DNA of 47,145 nucleotides from Acidobacteriota bacterium (GCA_012719355.1 JAAYAM010000091.1:1-47145); one strand, 5' to 3'; positions 8,123 to 17,421 are shown, numbered from the stretch's first letter. Numbers and translations are program-made. The notes: generated by a model from the sequence alone, not told the origin.

Positions 8123-8151
8123 ATCATAACATCACTCTCTCCCTTTCTCAC
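8123..8151 (-). promoter_or_regulatory. Promoter for the selenoprotein gene
   Basis: On the minus strand, an extended -10 (TG-T-TATGAT, hexamer 8123-8128) lies 17 bp from a -35-like GTGAGA (8146-8151). This leaves a leader of about 70 nt before the ATG at 8044. The -10 is 5/6 to consensus; the -35 is moderate. Confidence 0.45.
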
Positions 8152-8248
8152 CAGAATTCCTGGACAGGAAAGGATACCTTCTAAACATTGCGCATCCTGA
8201 TGGGGTATGATATTTTTATCGACTTTATACTTGTCGAAGGAAGGTACC

Positions 8249-9013
8249 GTGGGCACAACGAAGCTTACCCGAAAACAAATACTCGCAGAAGATCCGTTTC
8301 ATGCTGCAATAATCCGTCTTCTGGAATTCTTCAGCCGGAACAGGAGACTGATCTCGGTGGCGGTGGCTGTTGCAATCGTCCTTATAGTCGGCGGCTATTT
8401 CGGGCTCAAGTACCTGGGCAAGAGAGAAACTGCGGCTCAGGGACAACTGGCGAAAGCGATGAGCTTCTATCATGGTGCGGTGGATCCTGAGGCAACCGAT
8501 GATCCGTTCAGCAAAGGTGCCGTTCCGACATTCAAGAGCGATGCTGACAAATACAGGGCCGCGGCAAAGGAGTTTTCGGATATAGCTTCCGGATGGGGGT
8601 TCGACAAGGTATCGATAGTGGCGAAGTACTATCTCGGACTCTGCCAGCTTCAGCTTGGTGACAAGCAGGAAGCGGCAGCGAATCTGCAGTCTGTGGCCAA
8701 CAACTCCAGGCAGCGCACGATCGGGTTCCTGGCCAAGAAGGTACTGGCGGCCCATTATCTCGAGGAGGGGAATCACGCGAATGCGCAGGACATTCTCCAG
8801 GGCATGATTAAGGACCCGCAATGCGATCTTCCGAAAGAGGATCTTGCGATACAGCTTTCCCAGGCCCTGGCCGCTCAGGGAAAACACGATGAAGCCGTCA
8901 AAGTGCTGAGAGACGCCAGCACCGAGGGTGCGGAATTCAGTACACTGAAACAACGGCTGGTTACGGAACTCGACAGGCTGCAGAAGGCGTCCGGGACCGG
9001 GCGGCAGCCATAA
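8249..9013 (+). CDS. Membrane-anchored TPR-like protein (YfgM-type)
   Basis: A 254-residue protein with a short basic cytoplasmic N-terminus, one transmembrane helix (about residues 36-56, VAVAVAIVLIVGGYFGL) and a periplasmic part made of helical pairs resembling tetratricopeptide repeats (for example KYYLGLCQLQLGDKQEAAANL and AQALAAQGKHDEAVKVL-like helices). It resembles the YfgM/TPR_21 group, which in E. coli assists secreted-protein folding at the translocon. I chose the GTG at 8249 because GAAGGAAGG lies 5 nt before it; an ATG at 8207 has no such site. It stands alone, divergent from the selenoprotein gene, and is followed by the yceD promoter. The fold is likely; the function is only a family guess. 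Confidence 0.72.
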   Translation: MGTTKLTRKQILAEDPFHAAIIRLLEFFSRNRRLISVAVAVAIVLIVGGYFGLKYLGKRETAAQGQLAKAMSFYHGAVDPEATDDPFSKGAVPTFKSDADKYRAAAKEFSDIASGWGFDKVSIVAKYYLGLCQLQLGDKQEAAANLQSVANNSRQRTIGFLAKKVLAAHYLEEGNHANAQDILQGMIKDPQCDLPKEDLAIQLSQALAAQGKHDEAVKVLRDASTEGAEFSTLKQRLVTELDRLQKASGTGRQP

Positions 9014-9079
9014 CCCCGGTGGACCCTCGGCGAGACCGGGAAAAGCGCCGTAAGTCCTTGTGTTTCACGGGTCTTATCC

Positions 9080-9108
9080 TTGACAAAATCTTCCCGTTAA
9101 TATAATTT
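9080..9108 (+). promoter_or_regulatory. Promoter for yceD-rpmF-plsX
   Basis: A perfect -35 TTGACA (9080-9085) and a perfect -10 TATAAT (9101-9106) are separated by only 15 bp. Alternatively TAATTT (9103-9108) could serve as -10 at 17 bp. The predicted start lies about 25 nt before the GTG at 9139. Confidence 0.7.
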
Positions 9109-9138
9109 CCCCCTTCGCCGCAAGGCAGGAGTAGTAGA

Positions 9139-9669
9139 GTGTTCATTGAAATCGAGGACCTGAAGCCTGAGCCGCTTCACGTCCACCACACATACGGAAT
9201 CGGAGAAATCAGGTTTTCTCACGACGATGCGGCGCTGAGCAGACCGGTGACTGCCGATTTCGTCCTTACTCACAAGGACGGGGAACTGCAGGTGGGAGGA
9301 ACAGTCGAGACGGCGATCCGCTGCACGTGTTCCCGGTGTGCCAGGGATTTCACGCGGGATGTGTCCGCGACCTTTGATCTATCTTATCTGCCGCAGCCGG
9401 AGTGGACCAGCGAGAACGCCGAGATAGAGCTTCGGTATGAGGACATGGAGGTCGGGTACTACGACGGCATAACCTTTGATGTGGATCTCATGGTGCTGGA
9501 GCAGATCGAGCTGGCAATCCCGATGCGGTTTGTCTGTCGGGAAGACTGCAAAGGGTTGTGCTACAAATGTGGAGCCGATCTCAACGAGGGGACATGCCAA
9601 TGCAAGGCTGAGGAGGTGGACTCCCGGTTGTCTGTTCTACTGGAGTTCAAGAAGAAGTCCGGCAGATGA
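9139..9669 (+). CDS. yceD: YceD/DUF177 family protein
   Basis: A 176-residue protein of the YceD (DUF177) family, linked in other bacteria and plants to 23S rRNA accumulation and large-subunit assembly. It has the usual central CTCSRCARDF motif and a C-terminal cysteine cluster (CREDCKGLCYKCGADLNEG, then CQC) that probably binds zinc. It starts with GTG; CAGGAG is 7 nt upstream. The gene is directly followed by rpmF at 58 bp, the arrangement seen across many phyla, which supports the call. A strong promoter sits just before it. Confidence 0.88.
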   Translation: MFIEIEDLKPEPLHVHHTYGIGEIRFSHDDAALSRPVTADFVLTHKDGELQVGGTVETAIRCTCSRCARDFTRDVSATFDLSYLPQPEWTSENAEIELRYEDMEVGYYDGITFDVDLMVLEQIELAIPMRFVCREDCKGLCYKCGADLNEGTCQCKAEEVDSRLSVLLEFKKKSGR

Positions 9670-9727
9670 AATCGACGGTTTTGTGGGTTTTAACCAATAA
9701 TCCCCTAAAAGATGGAGAATAGCGTTC

Positions 9728-9913
9728 ATGCCGAATCCGAAGAGGAGACATTCCAAATCACGCCGCGGGAAACGCCGGGCACATGATTTTCTGACCCCAC
9801 TCAATCCTGGCAAGTGTCCTAACTGCCAGGAATTCAAAGCGCCGCATCAGGCCTGTCCGAAATGCGGATATTACCGGGGGCGGCAGGTGATGGCGGGCGA
9901 AGAAGAGATTTGA
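9728..9913 (+). CDS. rpmF: Ribosomal protein bL32
   Basis: A 61-residue basic protein with the L32 N-terminus MPNPKRRHSKSRRGKRRAHD and a zinc finger made of CPNC and CPKC. This is the zinc-containing (C+) form of the protein. It lies between yceD and plsX, the classical order, and is probably co-transcribed with both. Size and motif fit the family closely. Confidence 0.97.
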   Translation: MPNPKRRHSKSRRGKRRAHDFLTPLNPGKCPNCQEFKAPHQACPKCGYYRGRQVMAGEEEI

Positions 9914-10011
9914 CAGGGGCCGCCGTGTCGCGCTTCTGAACAGGCACGGGCGCCGTTGCGTGTGCCCGCTGTCGCTAAACGAGCATAACCGAGCATTTTC
10001 CCTTGCTGACA

Positions 10012-11040
10012 ATGATCAAGATTGCTGTCGATAGCATGGGGAGCGACAGTTCCCCCCACAGTGAAGTAGAAGGAGCCGTTCAGGCCGCTAAAGCATACGG
10101 TGTGAACGTTGTGCTTGTTGGAAAAGAGTCTCTGATTGCCCCTCTTCTCAAAGAGGCCGGAGGGAACGGGCTGCCCATTGAAATCCGCAATGCCACGCAG
10201 GTGATCGCCATGGATGAAGCCCCCACGGCCGCGCTTCGAAAGAAGAAGGATTCGTCCATAAGGGTTGCCGCCGATCTGGTTCGGGAGAAGGTCGCTTCCG
10301 GACTCGTGAGCGCCGGCAATACCGGTGCCGTGATGGCCACTTCCAAGATGGTCATAGGCGCGGTTCCCGGCGTGGACCGTCCCGCGCTGGCTACGGTACT
10401 CCCCACTCTGAGCGGTCACGCTGTGCTCCTCGATGTCGGGGCGAATGTCGCCTGCAAGCCGCATCATCTGGTGCAATTCGCGGTGATGGGCCATCTGTTC
10501 AGCAAAGCGATAGTCGGAATCGAATCCCCGCGCGTGGGACTCATGTCGATAGGGGAAGAGGAGTCCAAGGGGAACGATCTCACCAAGGAAGTCCACAGGA
10601 CTCTCAAACAGCTTCACCTCAATTTCATCGGCAACGTGGAAGGCCGCGATATCTACAACGGCCGGGCGGACGTCATCGTCTGCGATGGGTTTACCGGCAA
10701 TGTCGCCCTTAAGACCAGCGAGGGGCTCATCGAGGCGGTCCTGAAGCTTCTGAAAGACGAGCTCTCGAGCAACCTCAAGGCGAAGGTCGGGGCCCTTTTG
10801 AGTCAGCAGTCATTCAAGCGGCTGAAGAAGAAACTTGATTACTCCGAGTATGGCGGTGCGCCTCTTATCGGTTTGAGAGGAGTCTCGATAATCTGTCACG
10901 GAAGATCCAGCAGCAACGCGATCAAGAATGCCATCCGGGTCGCGAAGGAATTCGCAGAAAATCAGATTAACGCCAGATTGGAAGCGGATCTGGGACAGAT
11001 AGGCCGGGAATCGAGGGGAATCACTTCAACCAGCCGGTAG
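10012..11040 (+). CDS. plsX: Phosphate acyltransferase PlsX
   Basis: A 342-residue enzyme that converts acyl-ACP and phosphate to acyl-phosphate, the acyl donor for PlsY in phospholipid synthesis; it acts at the inner face of the membrane. The N-terminus MIKIAVDSMGSD matches the family DAMGGD motif with a Gly-to-Ser change. SAGNTGAVMA and the DGFTGNVALKTSEG segment are also present. I chose the ATG at 10012, where family homology starts, over a TTG nine bases upstream; no strong ribosome site is seen for either. It follows rpmF after 98 bp. The usual downstream fabHDG genes are absent; acpP comes next with its own promoter. Confidence 0.95.
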   Translation: MIKIAVDSMGSDSSPHSEVEGAVQAAKAYGVNVVLVGKESLIAPLLKEAGGNGLPIEIRNATQVIAMDEAPTAALRKKKDSSIRVAADLVREKVASGLVSAGNTGAVMATSKMVIGAVPGVDRPALATVLPTLSGHAVLLDVGANVACKPHHLVQFAVMGHLFSKAIVGIESPRVGLMSIGEEESKGNDLTKEVHRTLKQLHLNFIGNVEGRDIYNGRADVIVCDGFTGNVALKTSEGLIEAVLKLLKDELSSNLKAKVGALLSQQSFKRLKKKLDYSEYGGAPLIGLRGVSIICHGRSSSNAIKNAIRVAKEFAENQINARLEADLGQIGRESRGITSTSR

Positions 11041-11105
11041 AGATTTGCAAAATGCACGCCTGCCGCCGGGTTCTTCCGGAAGTCAAGTCACGGTGTTAGA
11101 AGCGC

Positions 11106-11133
11106 TTGCTTCCACAAGTTTGAATGCTACAAT
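11106..11133 (+). promoter_or_regulatory. Promoter for acpP
   Basis: An extended -10 (TG-C-TACAAT, hexamer 11128-11133) lies 16 bp after TTGCTT (11106-11111). The ATG of acpP follows 63 bp later. This would let acyl carrier protein be expressed more strongly than plsX. Confidence 0.5.
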
Positions 11134-11196
11134 GTGAGCCTTTCCGCGGCAGCTTTTGTGCTCGCCGGTGACCGAATTGAAACGAGGAGGAATCGA

Positions 11197-11433
11197 ATGG
11201 CATCGGTAGAAGAGAAGGTCAAGTCAATCATAGTGGATCAGCTGGGTGTCAACGAGGCCGAGGTGACGGCAAACGCATCCTTTGTGGATGATCTGGGCGC
11301 CGATTCCCTCGACACGATCGAGCTCGTCATGGCTTTCGAGGAGGCCTTCGGCATCGAGATACCTGACGAGGACGCCGAAAAGATCAGAACCGTTCAGAAC
11401 GCCATCGAGTATGTCGAAGCTCATGTAAACTGA
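11197..11433 (+). CDS. acpP: Acyl carrier protein
   Basis: A 78-residue acidic protein with the DSL motif; Ser37 in [14 protein letters not shown] receives the 4'-phosphopantetheine arm that carries growing fatty acyl chains. The start is the ATG at 11197, with GAGGAGGAA a few bases before it. A longer frame from 11134 would add 21 residues foreign to the family and would begin right at the -10 box. It lies alone between plsX and etfB rather than in a fab cluster. Confidence 0.97.
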   Translation: MASVEEKVKSIIVDQLGVNEAEVTANASFVDDLGADSLDTIELVMAFEEAFGIEIPDEDAEKIRTVQNAIEYVEAHVN

Positions 11434-11505
11434 AGAAGGCCTGATCATGCAGCTGTCCTGACGGCGCCTTTTGCAAACGCAACTCGATAAGATGAGGAAC
11501 CTGTC

Positions 11506-12282
11506 ATGAAGATAGTTGTCTGCGTGAAATTCGTTCCCGATACCGCAATCAGAATAAAAATAGCTCAGAGCGGGAAAGAATTGGATCTTACCGATGTCTC
11601 TTTCGTCGTGAACCCGTATGACGAGTTCGCGGTGGAAGAGGCCCTCAAGATAAAGGAAAAGGTCGGCGGCGAAGTCGTAATCGTAGGAGCGGGATCCGAA
11701 GCCGCCACTGCAGGTCTGAGAACCTGCCTGGCGATGGGCGCCGATTCCGCCATCCTGGTCAGTGACAGTTCGCTGGACAATGCCGATTCCTTCGTTCTGG
11801 GAACGGTGCTGGCAAAGGTCTGCAGTAGCCTGAATCCTGACCTCGTCCTGTTCGGAAAGCACGCCATCGGAGTCGACAATGGACAGGTGCCGTCGGTTGT
11901 CGCCGAACGTATGAACCTGCCGCAGGTGTCGGCAGTCATAAAACTCGATATTCAGGACAAGGCATTCAGCGCACACCGGGACATCGAAGGAGCTCAGGAA
12001 ATCGTCGAGGGGATCCTCCCTGCTGTCGTTACAGCCCAGAAGGGACTGAACACTCCGCGATATGCATCTCTGAAAGGGATCATGGCCGCGAAGAAGAAGC
12101 AGATCGCAATCCAGACGCTCGATTCGCTCGGATTGGCGGCCGAAGACCTGAAACCTCGCGTCTCCATTGAACAGATAAGCATGCCTCCTGCCCGTCCTGC
12201 GGGCAAAATACTCAAAGGGGATGTTGCAGAGGTGGTACCCCAACTGGTTAAGCTGCTCCACGAGGAGGCGAAGATCATATAG
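11506..12282 (+). CDS. etfB: Electron transfer flavoprotein beta subunit
   Basis: A 258-residue EtfB. The N-terminus MKIVVCVKFVPDT and the segments VNPYDEFAVEEALKIKE and FGKHAIGVDNGQVPSVVAERM are typical; the last binds nucleotide. With EtfA it forms a soluble FAD-containing dimer that moves electrons between acyl-CoA dehydrogenases or similar enzymes and the quinone pool. No ETF:quinone oxidoreductase or acyl-CoA dehydrogenase gene lies near. GAGGA precedes the ATG by about 8 nt. It is 60 bp upstream of etfA on the same strand, so they are one operon. Confidence 0.95.
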   Translation: MKIVVCVKFVPDTAIRIKIAQSGKELDLTDVSFVVNPYDEFAVEEALKIKEKVGGEVVIVGAGSEAATAGLRTCLAMGADSAILVSDSSLDNADSFVLGTVLAKVCSSLNPDLVLFGKHAIGVDNGQVPSVVAERMNLPQVSAVIKLDIQDKAFSAHRDIEGAQEIVEGILPAVVTAQKGLNTPRYASLKGIMAAKKKQIAIQTLDSLGLAAEDLKPRVSIEQISMPPARPAGKILKGDVAEVVPQLVKLLHEEAKII

Positions 12283-12342
12283 TCAGTGGGCCGGCCCGAC
12301 GGACCGGCGTTACGCGATGCCACGAATTATCAAGGAGGGGAG

Positions 12343-13326
12343 ATGGCACAGGGAATCCTGGTTTTCATAGAGGAACGGGAAGGCAAGGTCAAGAAGACAT
12401 CGCTGGAGGCCCTGCACGCCGCGAGAAAGCTTGCCGACCAGATGAACGAGACTGTTCTGGCCGTGCGGATGGGCGCAGGGGAGCCTGCGGCGGATCTCGC
12501 TCACTATGGCGCCGACAAAGTGATCACCGCCCGGCATGAACTTCTCAGTTCCTATTCTACCGAAGGCTACTGCGACGCGTTGTCCCAGGTGGTTCACAAG
12601 ACGGAGCCGCGCTTCATCCTGGGTTCGGCCGGCGCTATGGGCAGGGACCTTCTCCCAAGGCTGGCGGCGAGACTTGGAGTCGGACTGGCTCAGGATTGCG
12701 TTGAAGCTCACATTGTGGATGGCTCACAGCTCGAGTGCGTCCGCCCGATCTATGCCGGCAAGGCCTATGCGAGAGTGAGGCTTCTGATGACTCCGGCAAT
12801 GGCGACGCTCCGTCCCAATGTCTTTTCGCTCGGAGCTCCCGATTCCAGTCGCAGCGCGGAAGTCGAAGAGTTCGTTCCCGGGCTGGACGCGTCCCGCATC
12901 CGCGTCTCTGTGAAGGAGATCAAGGCAGGGTCGGGGCAGAAAATCGAGCTTACAGAAGCAAATATCATCGTTTCGGGCGGAAGAGGCGTGAAAGGTCCTG
13001 AGAATTTCCCGATGATACAGCAGCTTGCCGAAGCGCTCGGCGGTGCGATGGGCGCTTCACGTGCGGCGGTCGATGCGGGCTGGATCGATCACCAGTACCA
13101 GGTAGGGCAAACCGGGAAGACAGTCTCGCCGACTTTGTATGTTGCGTGTGGAATCAGCGGCGCCATTCAGCACCTTGCCGGAATGTCTTCGTCCAGGTAT
13201 ATTGTCGCGATAAACAAAGACCCGGAAGCTCCTATCTTCAACATTGCCGATTACGGAATAGTGGGAGACCTCTTCGAGGTGGTCCCCGCTCTGACAAACG
13301 CAGTGAAGGAACTCAAATCTTCGTGA
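12343..13326 (+). CDS. etfA: Electron transfer flavoprotein alpha subunit
   Basis: A 327-residue EtfA. The C-terminal FAD-binding domain is complete: SGGRGVKGPENF, AAVDAGWIDHQYQVGQTGKTVSP, CGISGAIQHLAGM and INKDPEAPIFNIADYGIVGD. There is no ferredoxin-like N-terminal extension of the kind found in some bifurcating ETFs. I chose the ATG at 12343, preceded by AAGGAGGGGAG; a GTG at 12286 in the same frame would add 19 unrelated residues. It is co-transcribed with etfB. Confidence 0.96.
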   Translation: MAQGILVFIEEREGKVKKTSLEALHAARKLADQMNETVLAVRMGAGEPAADLAHYGADKVITARHELLSSYSTEGYCDALSQVVHKTEPRFILGSAGAMGRDLLPRLAARLGVGLAQDCVEAHIVDGSQLECVRPIYAGKAYARVRLLMTPAMATLRPNVFSLGAPDSSRSAEVEEFVPGLDASRIRVSVKEIKAGSGQKIELTEANIIVSGGRGVKGPENFPMIQQLAEALGGAMGASRAAVDAGWIDHQYQVGQTGKTVSPTLYVACGISGAIQHLAGMSSSRYIVAINKDPEAPIFNIADYGIVGDLFEVVPALTNAVKELKSS

Positions 13327-13410
13327 AGAAGGGTCATACTTCGGGATCGCGTTTACTGTCGGCAGTGTGGCGCTGTCCTGAACCGGTGACCGTCAAGGTC
13401 ATGTACAGTA

Positions 13411-15741
13411 ATGGCTAACTTTGCAGGATTTGGGAGGCTGTGGGAAGGACCCCGTCAGCGCTGGTATCTCCTTCTGTTGGAGAATCTGCGCAGTAGTCTG
13501 TCGTGGCTCGACGTCTTCATCGGATGCTGCGCGGTCACGATCCTGTCTGTCATCCTGATAGGATTCCGATACCAGGATATCCCCGATTACAAGGTCGGGC
13601 AGATCGCAGATCAGGACGTGCGCGCGGCACAGGACCTGATATATGAAGACACCGATGCCACCGCCCTGAAGCGCGCTGCAGCCGAATCCGAGATTCCCGC
13701 GCTGTACCAACTGCAGTCAGACCTCATCGCCGAAAAAAAGAAATCCATCTCCCGCGCTTTCCTCGTCGCCCGCGACGTTCTTGCCGAGAATTCCATTACT
13801 CCCAAAACCGAACTGACGCCCGAGGTCGTGCAGGACCTGATCGGGGAGCTGAAATCACAGCTCGGCCGCACCTTCCCCGACAGCATCCTTCCTGTTCTGT
13901 TGCGGCAGCACTTTAACCCTGTTCTCGAAGGGCGCATCATTAAAGTGTTAAGTACGGTCCTAAGTGATGGGATAATCGGGGATCGCGGTGAGTTCCTGAA
14001 GGATCAGCGCGCAGGGATCACGATTCGCGACAGTTCTTTTCCTTTCGAACACCCGCTCGTTGATGCGAACCTGGTCAGGGACCTGGCCGGTGCCCGGGAA
14101 TACCTCCGGCAGTTTCGTCTGGATTTTGCCGACCTGCCGCAACGGGACCGGAATGTGCTCATGCAGTATCTTGAAAGCGACCTCTTTCCGACGCTCCTCT
14201 ATAACCGGGCCGAAACCGAAGCCAGAAGGGCTCATGCCTCGAGGCGCGTGCGTCCGGTCGAGGTCCAGATACGGCAAGGACAGACGATCATACGCAGCGG
14301 TGAGCAGGTGAGTGCGAACGTGCTGATGCAGCTCAACGCGCTGCGCAATCTCCGGAGACCCCGTTCGCTGTTCTGGCAGTTCATAGGGTATTTTTTGCTC
14401 GGTCTCGTCTTTATCTACTCGATGTGGCGTTATCTGGTCTTCTATCAGCCCCGGCAACGCAAGATCCGCAATTATATGATGCTGATGCTGGTGATCATCG
14501 CATCACAGCTGCTTACGATACGGATCGCCACAGCGCTGGCGGACATTCTCGGCGAACGCTTCCAGCGATTTCACGACCCGATGGTCCTTTATTATGGAGT
14601 TCCGTTCGCCTTTGGCGCCCTTCTGACGACCCTGCTAATAAATCAGAATCTCGGGATCATCTCTTCCATAGTCCTGGCGGTACTGACTGGGCTTTTCTAC
14701 GGCGATGTCGATCTTGCCGTATACCTGATTACCGGCAGCCTGGCAGGCATCTACAGTGTCCGGCAGTACAAGGACCGCGCCGCCATCCTGAAGGCGGGGC
14801 TCACCATTGGAATTGTGAATCTTCTCTGCCTTGGAGGGCTTGATTTCCTTCGTCAGGCGCCGCTGAGGTTCTCCGACATTCTTGATCAGTTCGCACTGGC
14901 GCTGGTCAGCGGAATCCTGGCCGCAGCGCTTGCATCGATAATGCTCCCGGCGCTTGAGGCGCTTTTCAAAATCGCAACCGACATCAGGCTTTTAGAGCTT
15001 TCGAATTTGAATGCCCCGATACTGCGGAGACTGGCGGTCGAGGCTCCCGGCACCTATCATCACAGCCTCATGGTGGCAACCCTTGCCGAAGCCGCCGCTG
15101 AATCGGTGGGAGCTAATCCCCTCCTCGCCCGAGTGGCGGCGTACTACCACGATATCGGCAAAATCGTGAAGGCCGAGTACTTCGTGGAGAACCAGTCTTA
15201 CGGCACAAACAAACACGAGGAACTTTCGCCCAGCATGAGCTACAGCATCATCTCCGGGCATATCAGGGATGGACTGCAACTTGCCAGGGAGGTGGGGCTG
15301 CCACAGCGCATCAGCGATATGATTCCGCAGCACCACGGCACGAGGGTGATGACGTACTTCTACCAGAAGGCGAAAGAAAACAGTGAAGCGGGGGACGGAA
15401 AGAGTATTGAAAAGGATTTCCGCTACCCCGGCCCGAAACCGCAAGGCAAGGAAGCTGCCATCATGATGATGGCCGATTCGGTTGAAGCCGCTTCCCGGAC
15501 CCTTACAGATCCGAGCCCGCCGCAGATCGAGGCAATGATCGGAAGGCTGGTCGACGGAATCGTCCGTGACGACCAATTTGACGAATGCGATATCACCCTG
15601 AGAGATATCCAGCTTGTGAAGGCAAGCTTTGCACAGATTTTGAACGGCATTTTCCATCATCGTATTGAGTACCCAGGGTATGACTTCACCCAGTCGGAGA
15701 TTGTCCGGAATCCAGGTTCTGAACAGACAGAGACGGTTTAA
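13411..15741 (+). CDS. pgpH: 7TM receptor-HD family c-di-AMP phosphodiesterase PgpH
   Basis: A 776-residue inner-membrane protein. After one N-terminal membrane segment (about 38-55) comes a large extracytoplasmic 7TMR-HDED region, then about seven membrane helices (320-520), then a cytoplasmic HD domain. The HD pair is His580-Asp581 in AYYHDIGKI, preceded by APGTYHHSLMV and followed by ISGHIRDG and MIPQHHGT. Members hydrolyse c-di-AMP to pApA and so affect osmotic balance and cell-wall state. It overlaps the start of ybeY, a typical neighbour. The family is firm; c-di-AMP activity is inferred from homologues such as Listeria PgpH. Confidence 0.93.
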   Translation: MANFAGFGRLWEGPRQRWYLLLLENLRSSLSWLDVFIGCCAVTILSVILIGFRYQDIPDYKVGQIADQDVRAAQDLIYEDTDATALKRAAAESEIPALYQLQSDLIAEKKKSISRAFLVARDVLAENSITPKTELTPEVVQDLIGELKSQLGRTFPDSILPVLLRQHFNPVLEGRIIKVLSTVLSDGIIGDRGEFLKDQRAGITIRDSSFPFEHPLVDANLVRDLAGAREYLRQFRLDFADLPQRDRNVLMQYLESDLFPTLLYNRAETEARRAHASRRVRPVEVQIRQGQTIIRSGEQVSANVLMQLNALRNLRRPRSLFWQFIGYFLLGLVFIYSMWRYLVFYQPRQRKIRNYMMLMLVIIASQLLTIRIATALADILGERFQRFHDPMVLYYGVPFAFGALLTTLLINQNLGIISSIVLAVLTGLFYGDVDLAVYLITGSLAGIYSVRQYKDRAAILKAGLTIGIVNLLCLGGLDFLRQAPLRFSDILDQFALALVSGILAAALASIMLPALEALFKIATDIRLLELSNLNAPILRRLAVEAPGTYHHSLMVATLAEAAAESVGANPLLARVAAYYHDIGKIVKAEYFVENQSYGTNKHEELSPSMSYSIISGHIRDGLQLAREVGLPQRISDMIPQHHGTRVMTYFYQKAKENSEAGDGKSIEKDFRYPGPKPQGKEAAIMMMADSVEAASRTLTDPSPPQIEAMIGRLVDGIVRDDQFDECDITLRDIQLVKASFAQILNGIFHHRIEYPGYDFTQSEIVRNPGSEQTETV

Positions 15742-16165
15742 GATCAATCGCGCATCTGTCGCACTCTTCTGTTCCGCTCTGCTTGAAGCGCTCGGGGAGC
15801 AGGAAAGGACGCTTTCAATCGTCTTCTTGAGCGACAACGAGATACGGGCATTGAATTCCCGGTATCGTCAACGGGATTATGCTACCGACGTACTCAGTTT
15901 TTCTTACGGAGTCTCAGAAATCGAAGGGCGCTCCTTTTTGGGAGAGATTGCAATCGCGCCCCTGGTTGCGGCCGGACATGCACACAGCTCAGGAGCTTCC
16001 CTCGAGAAGGAACTCCGCACTCTGCTGGTGCATGGAGTGCTGCACCTTTTGGGATACGACCACGAAACGGACGGGGGGGAGATGAACAGGTATCAGAGAA
16101 GACTGCTGCGCAGAAGGTTCTTCCTGCAACCGGCTCCGATATTGCGGTCGGAAATGGCTAAATGA
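15680..16165 (+). CDS. ybeY: Endoribonuclease YbeY
   Basis: A 161-residue zinc-dependent RNase involved in 16S rRNA 3'-end maturation and ribosome quality control. The metal site HGVLHLLGYDH and the preceding YATDVLSFSYG and LGEIAIAP segments are intact. The start is uncertain: ATG 15680 is used here, but a TTG at 15665 or one at 15701 nearer the conserved IQVLNRQRRF is possible. In all cases the start overlaps the end of pgpH. The stop overlaps the corC start by 4 bases (ATGA), so translation is coupled. Confidence 0.93.
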   Translation: MTSPSRRLSGIQVLNRQRRFKINRASVALFCSALLEALGEQERTLSIVFLSDNEIRALNSRYRQRDYATDVLSFSYGVSEIEGRSFLGEIAIAPLVAAGHAHSSGASLEKELRTLLVHGVLHLLGYDHETDGGEMNRYQRRLLRRRFFLQPAPILRSEMAK

Positions 16166-17421
16166 TTCTTCTTAATATAGAAATAATCCTGATAGCGGGT
16201 TTTCTGTTCTTTCTCTTCTTCCTGTCTCTCGTCGAGAGTGCCATGACGCAATCGAGCGCACTCACGCTGCGGATGATGATGGAGCGGCCTGACAGGCCCG
16301 CCTCCCCGCTCGTCCCGGCAGTGCTCGAGGACAAGATGCTTATCCTGGTGCCGCTCCATTTCGGAATCCAGATCTCGATCATCACGGTTTCGGTCCTGAT
16401 CACGCACCTGAGTCTTTTGACGTGGCCGCGGCACGGACTTCTGAATTCCCTGGTAGCCGTCATCCTGATCTCATTGGCTTTCAGACAGCTGCTGCCGCGG
16501 CTTCTCACCCAGAACGAACCTGAGAAAAAGCTACTTAGCCTTTTGAGGTACTTTAGTCCGGTCTACGTTGTTCTCCGCTTCCTCACTGTCCCGATTTCGA
16601 GTGTCCTGAGCATCTACCGGCAGATGCACGAGAAGGTGGAAAACGGCGGGGAACCCGAGGATGAAGAGACGACCGACGAAGAGATACAGGCATATCTTGA
16701 GATCGGCGAGGATGAGGGCATCCTGCAGGAAGAAGACAGCAAGCTTATCCAGTCCGTCGTCGAATTCGGCAACACCCTGGTTCGGGAAGTCATGACTCCC
16801 AGAACCAGGATCATCGCCTGCGAGGAGAACGTAACGATCGGGGAATTGCGCGATACGATGGTCATCAACCGGCACTCGCGCATCCCGATTTACCGTGGAG
16901 ACATCGACCATATTATCGGCGTAGTTTATATCCGGCGCCTGATGGCCGAGTACGTGAAAGGGAAGGAGACCGACCCGATTACTTCTTTGATTAATCCGGT
17001 CTTGTTCGTTCCAGGGACTAAGAGGGTGTCGAAGCTGCTGAAGGAGCTCCAGGAGCGTGGAGACCATGTGGCGATCGTGATAGACGAGTTCGGTGGCGTC
17101 GCAGGCCTCGTTACCATCGAAGATCTCGTGGAGGAGATAATCGGTGAAATACGGGATGAAGACGAGGCGAAGGTGAGCAAGGTGATTGAGGAGGGGCCCA
17201 GAACCTTCGTCGTTCGCGGCAGTACCGAACTCTCGCGCCTGGAAGAACTGTCTGGAAAGAGATTCGGGGAGCTGAACTGCTCCACTGTTGCCGGTCTCGT
17301 TATGTCGTATCTTGGGCGCGTTCCCGCTCCCGGGGAAGTGTTTGATCTCGACAATATCAGCGTCAGGATCCTTGATGCCGATCGCAAGCGCGTACACTGG
17401 ATACGGATTCAGCTTCCCTAG
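16162..17421 (+). CDS. CNNM/CorC (hemolysin C) family transporter-like protein
   Basis: A 419-residue protein with an N-terminal DUF21/CNNM membrane domain (hydrophobic segments at about 3-25, 60-85, 92-112 and 128-155), an acidic linker, two CBS domains (about 205-320, containing REVMTPRTRI and IVIDEFGGVAGLVTIEDLVEEIIGEI) and a C-terminal CorC_HlyC domain (about 335-419). Relatives take part in magnesium or cobalt efflux and resistance. It overlaps ybeY by 4 bp, the conserved pgpH-ybeY-corC order. Hemolysin annotation is historical. Ion specificity cannot be read from the sequence. Confidence 0.9.
   Translation: MILLNIEIILIAGFLFFLFFLSLVESAMTQSSALTLRMMMERPDRPASPLVPAVLEDKMLILVPLHFGIQISIITVSVLITHLSLLTWPRHGLLNSLVAVILISLAFRQLLPRLLTQNEPEKKLLSLLRYFSPVYVVLRFLTVPISSVLSIYRQMHEKVENGGEPEDEETTDEEIQAYLEIGEDEGILQEEDSKLIQSVVEFGNTLVREVMTPRTRIIACEENVTIGELRDTMVINRHSRIPIYRGDIDHIIGVVYIRRLMAEYVKGKETDPITSLINPVLFVPGTKRVSKLLKELQERGDHVAIVIDEFGGVAGLVTIEDLVEEIIGEIRDEDEAKVSKVIEEGPRTFVVRGSTELSRLEELSGKRFGELNCSTVAGLVMSYLGRVPAPGEVFDLDNISVRILDADRKRVHWIRIQLP

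Noticed and set aside
11224-12261. 345-codon antisense frame opposite acpP and etfB
   Set aside because: Both genes on the plus strand are certain; the frame spans them and has no recognisable features.
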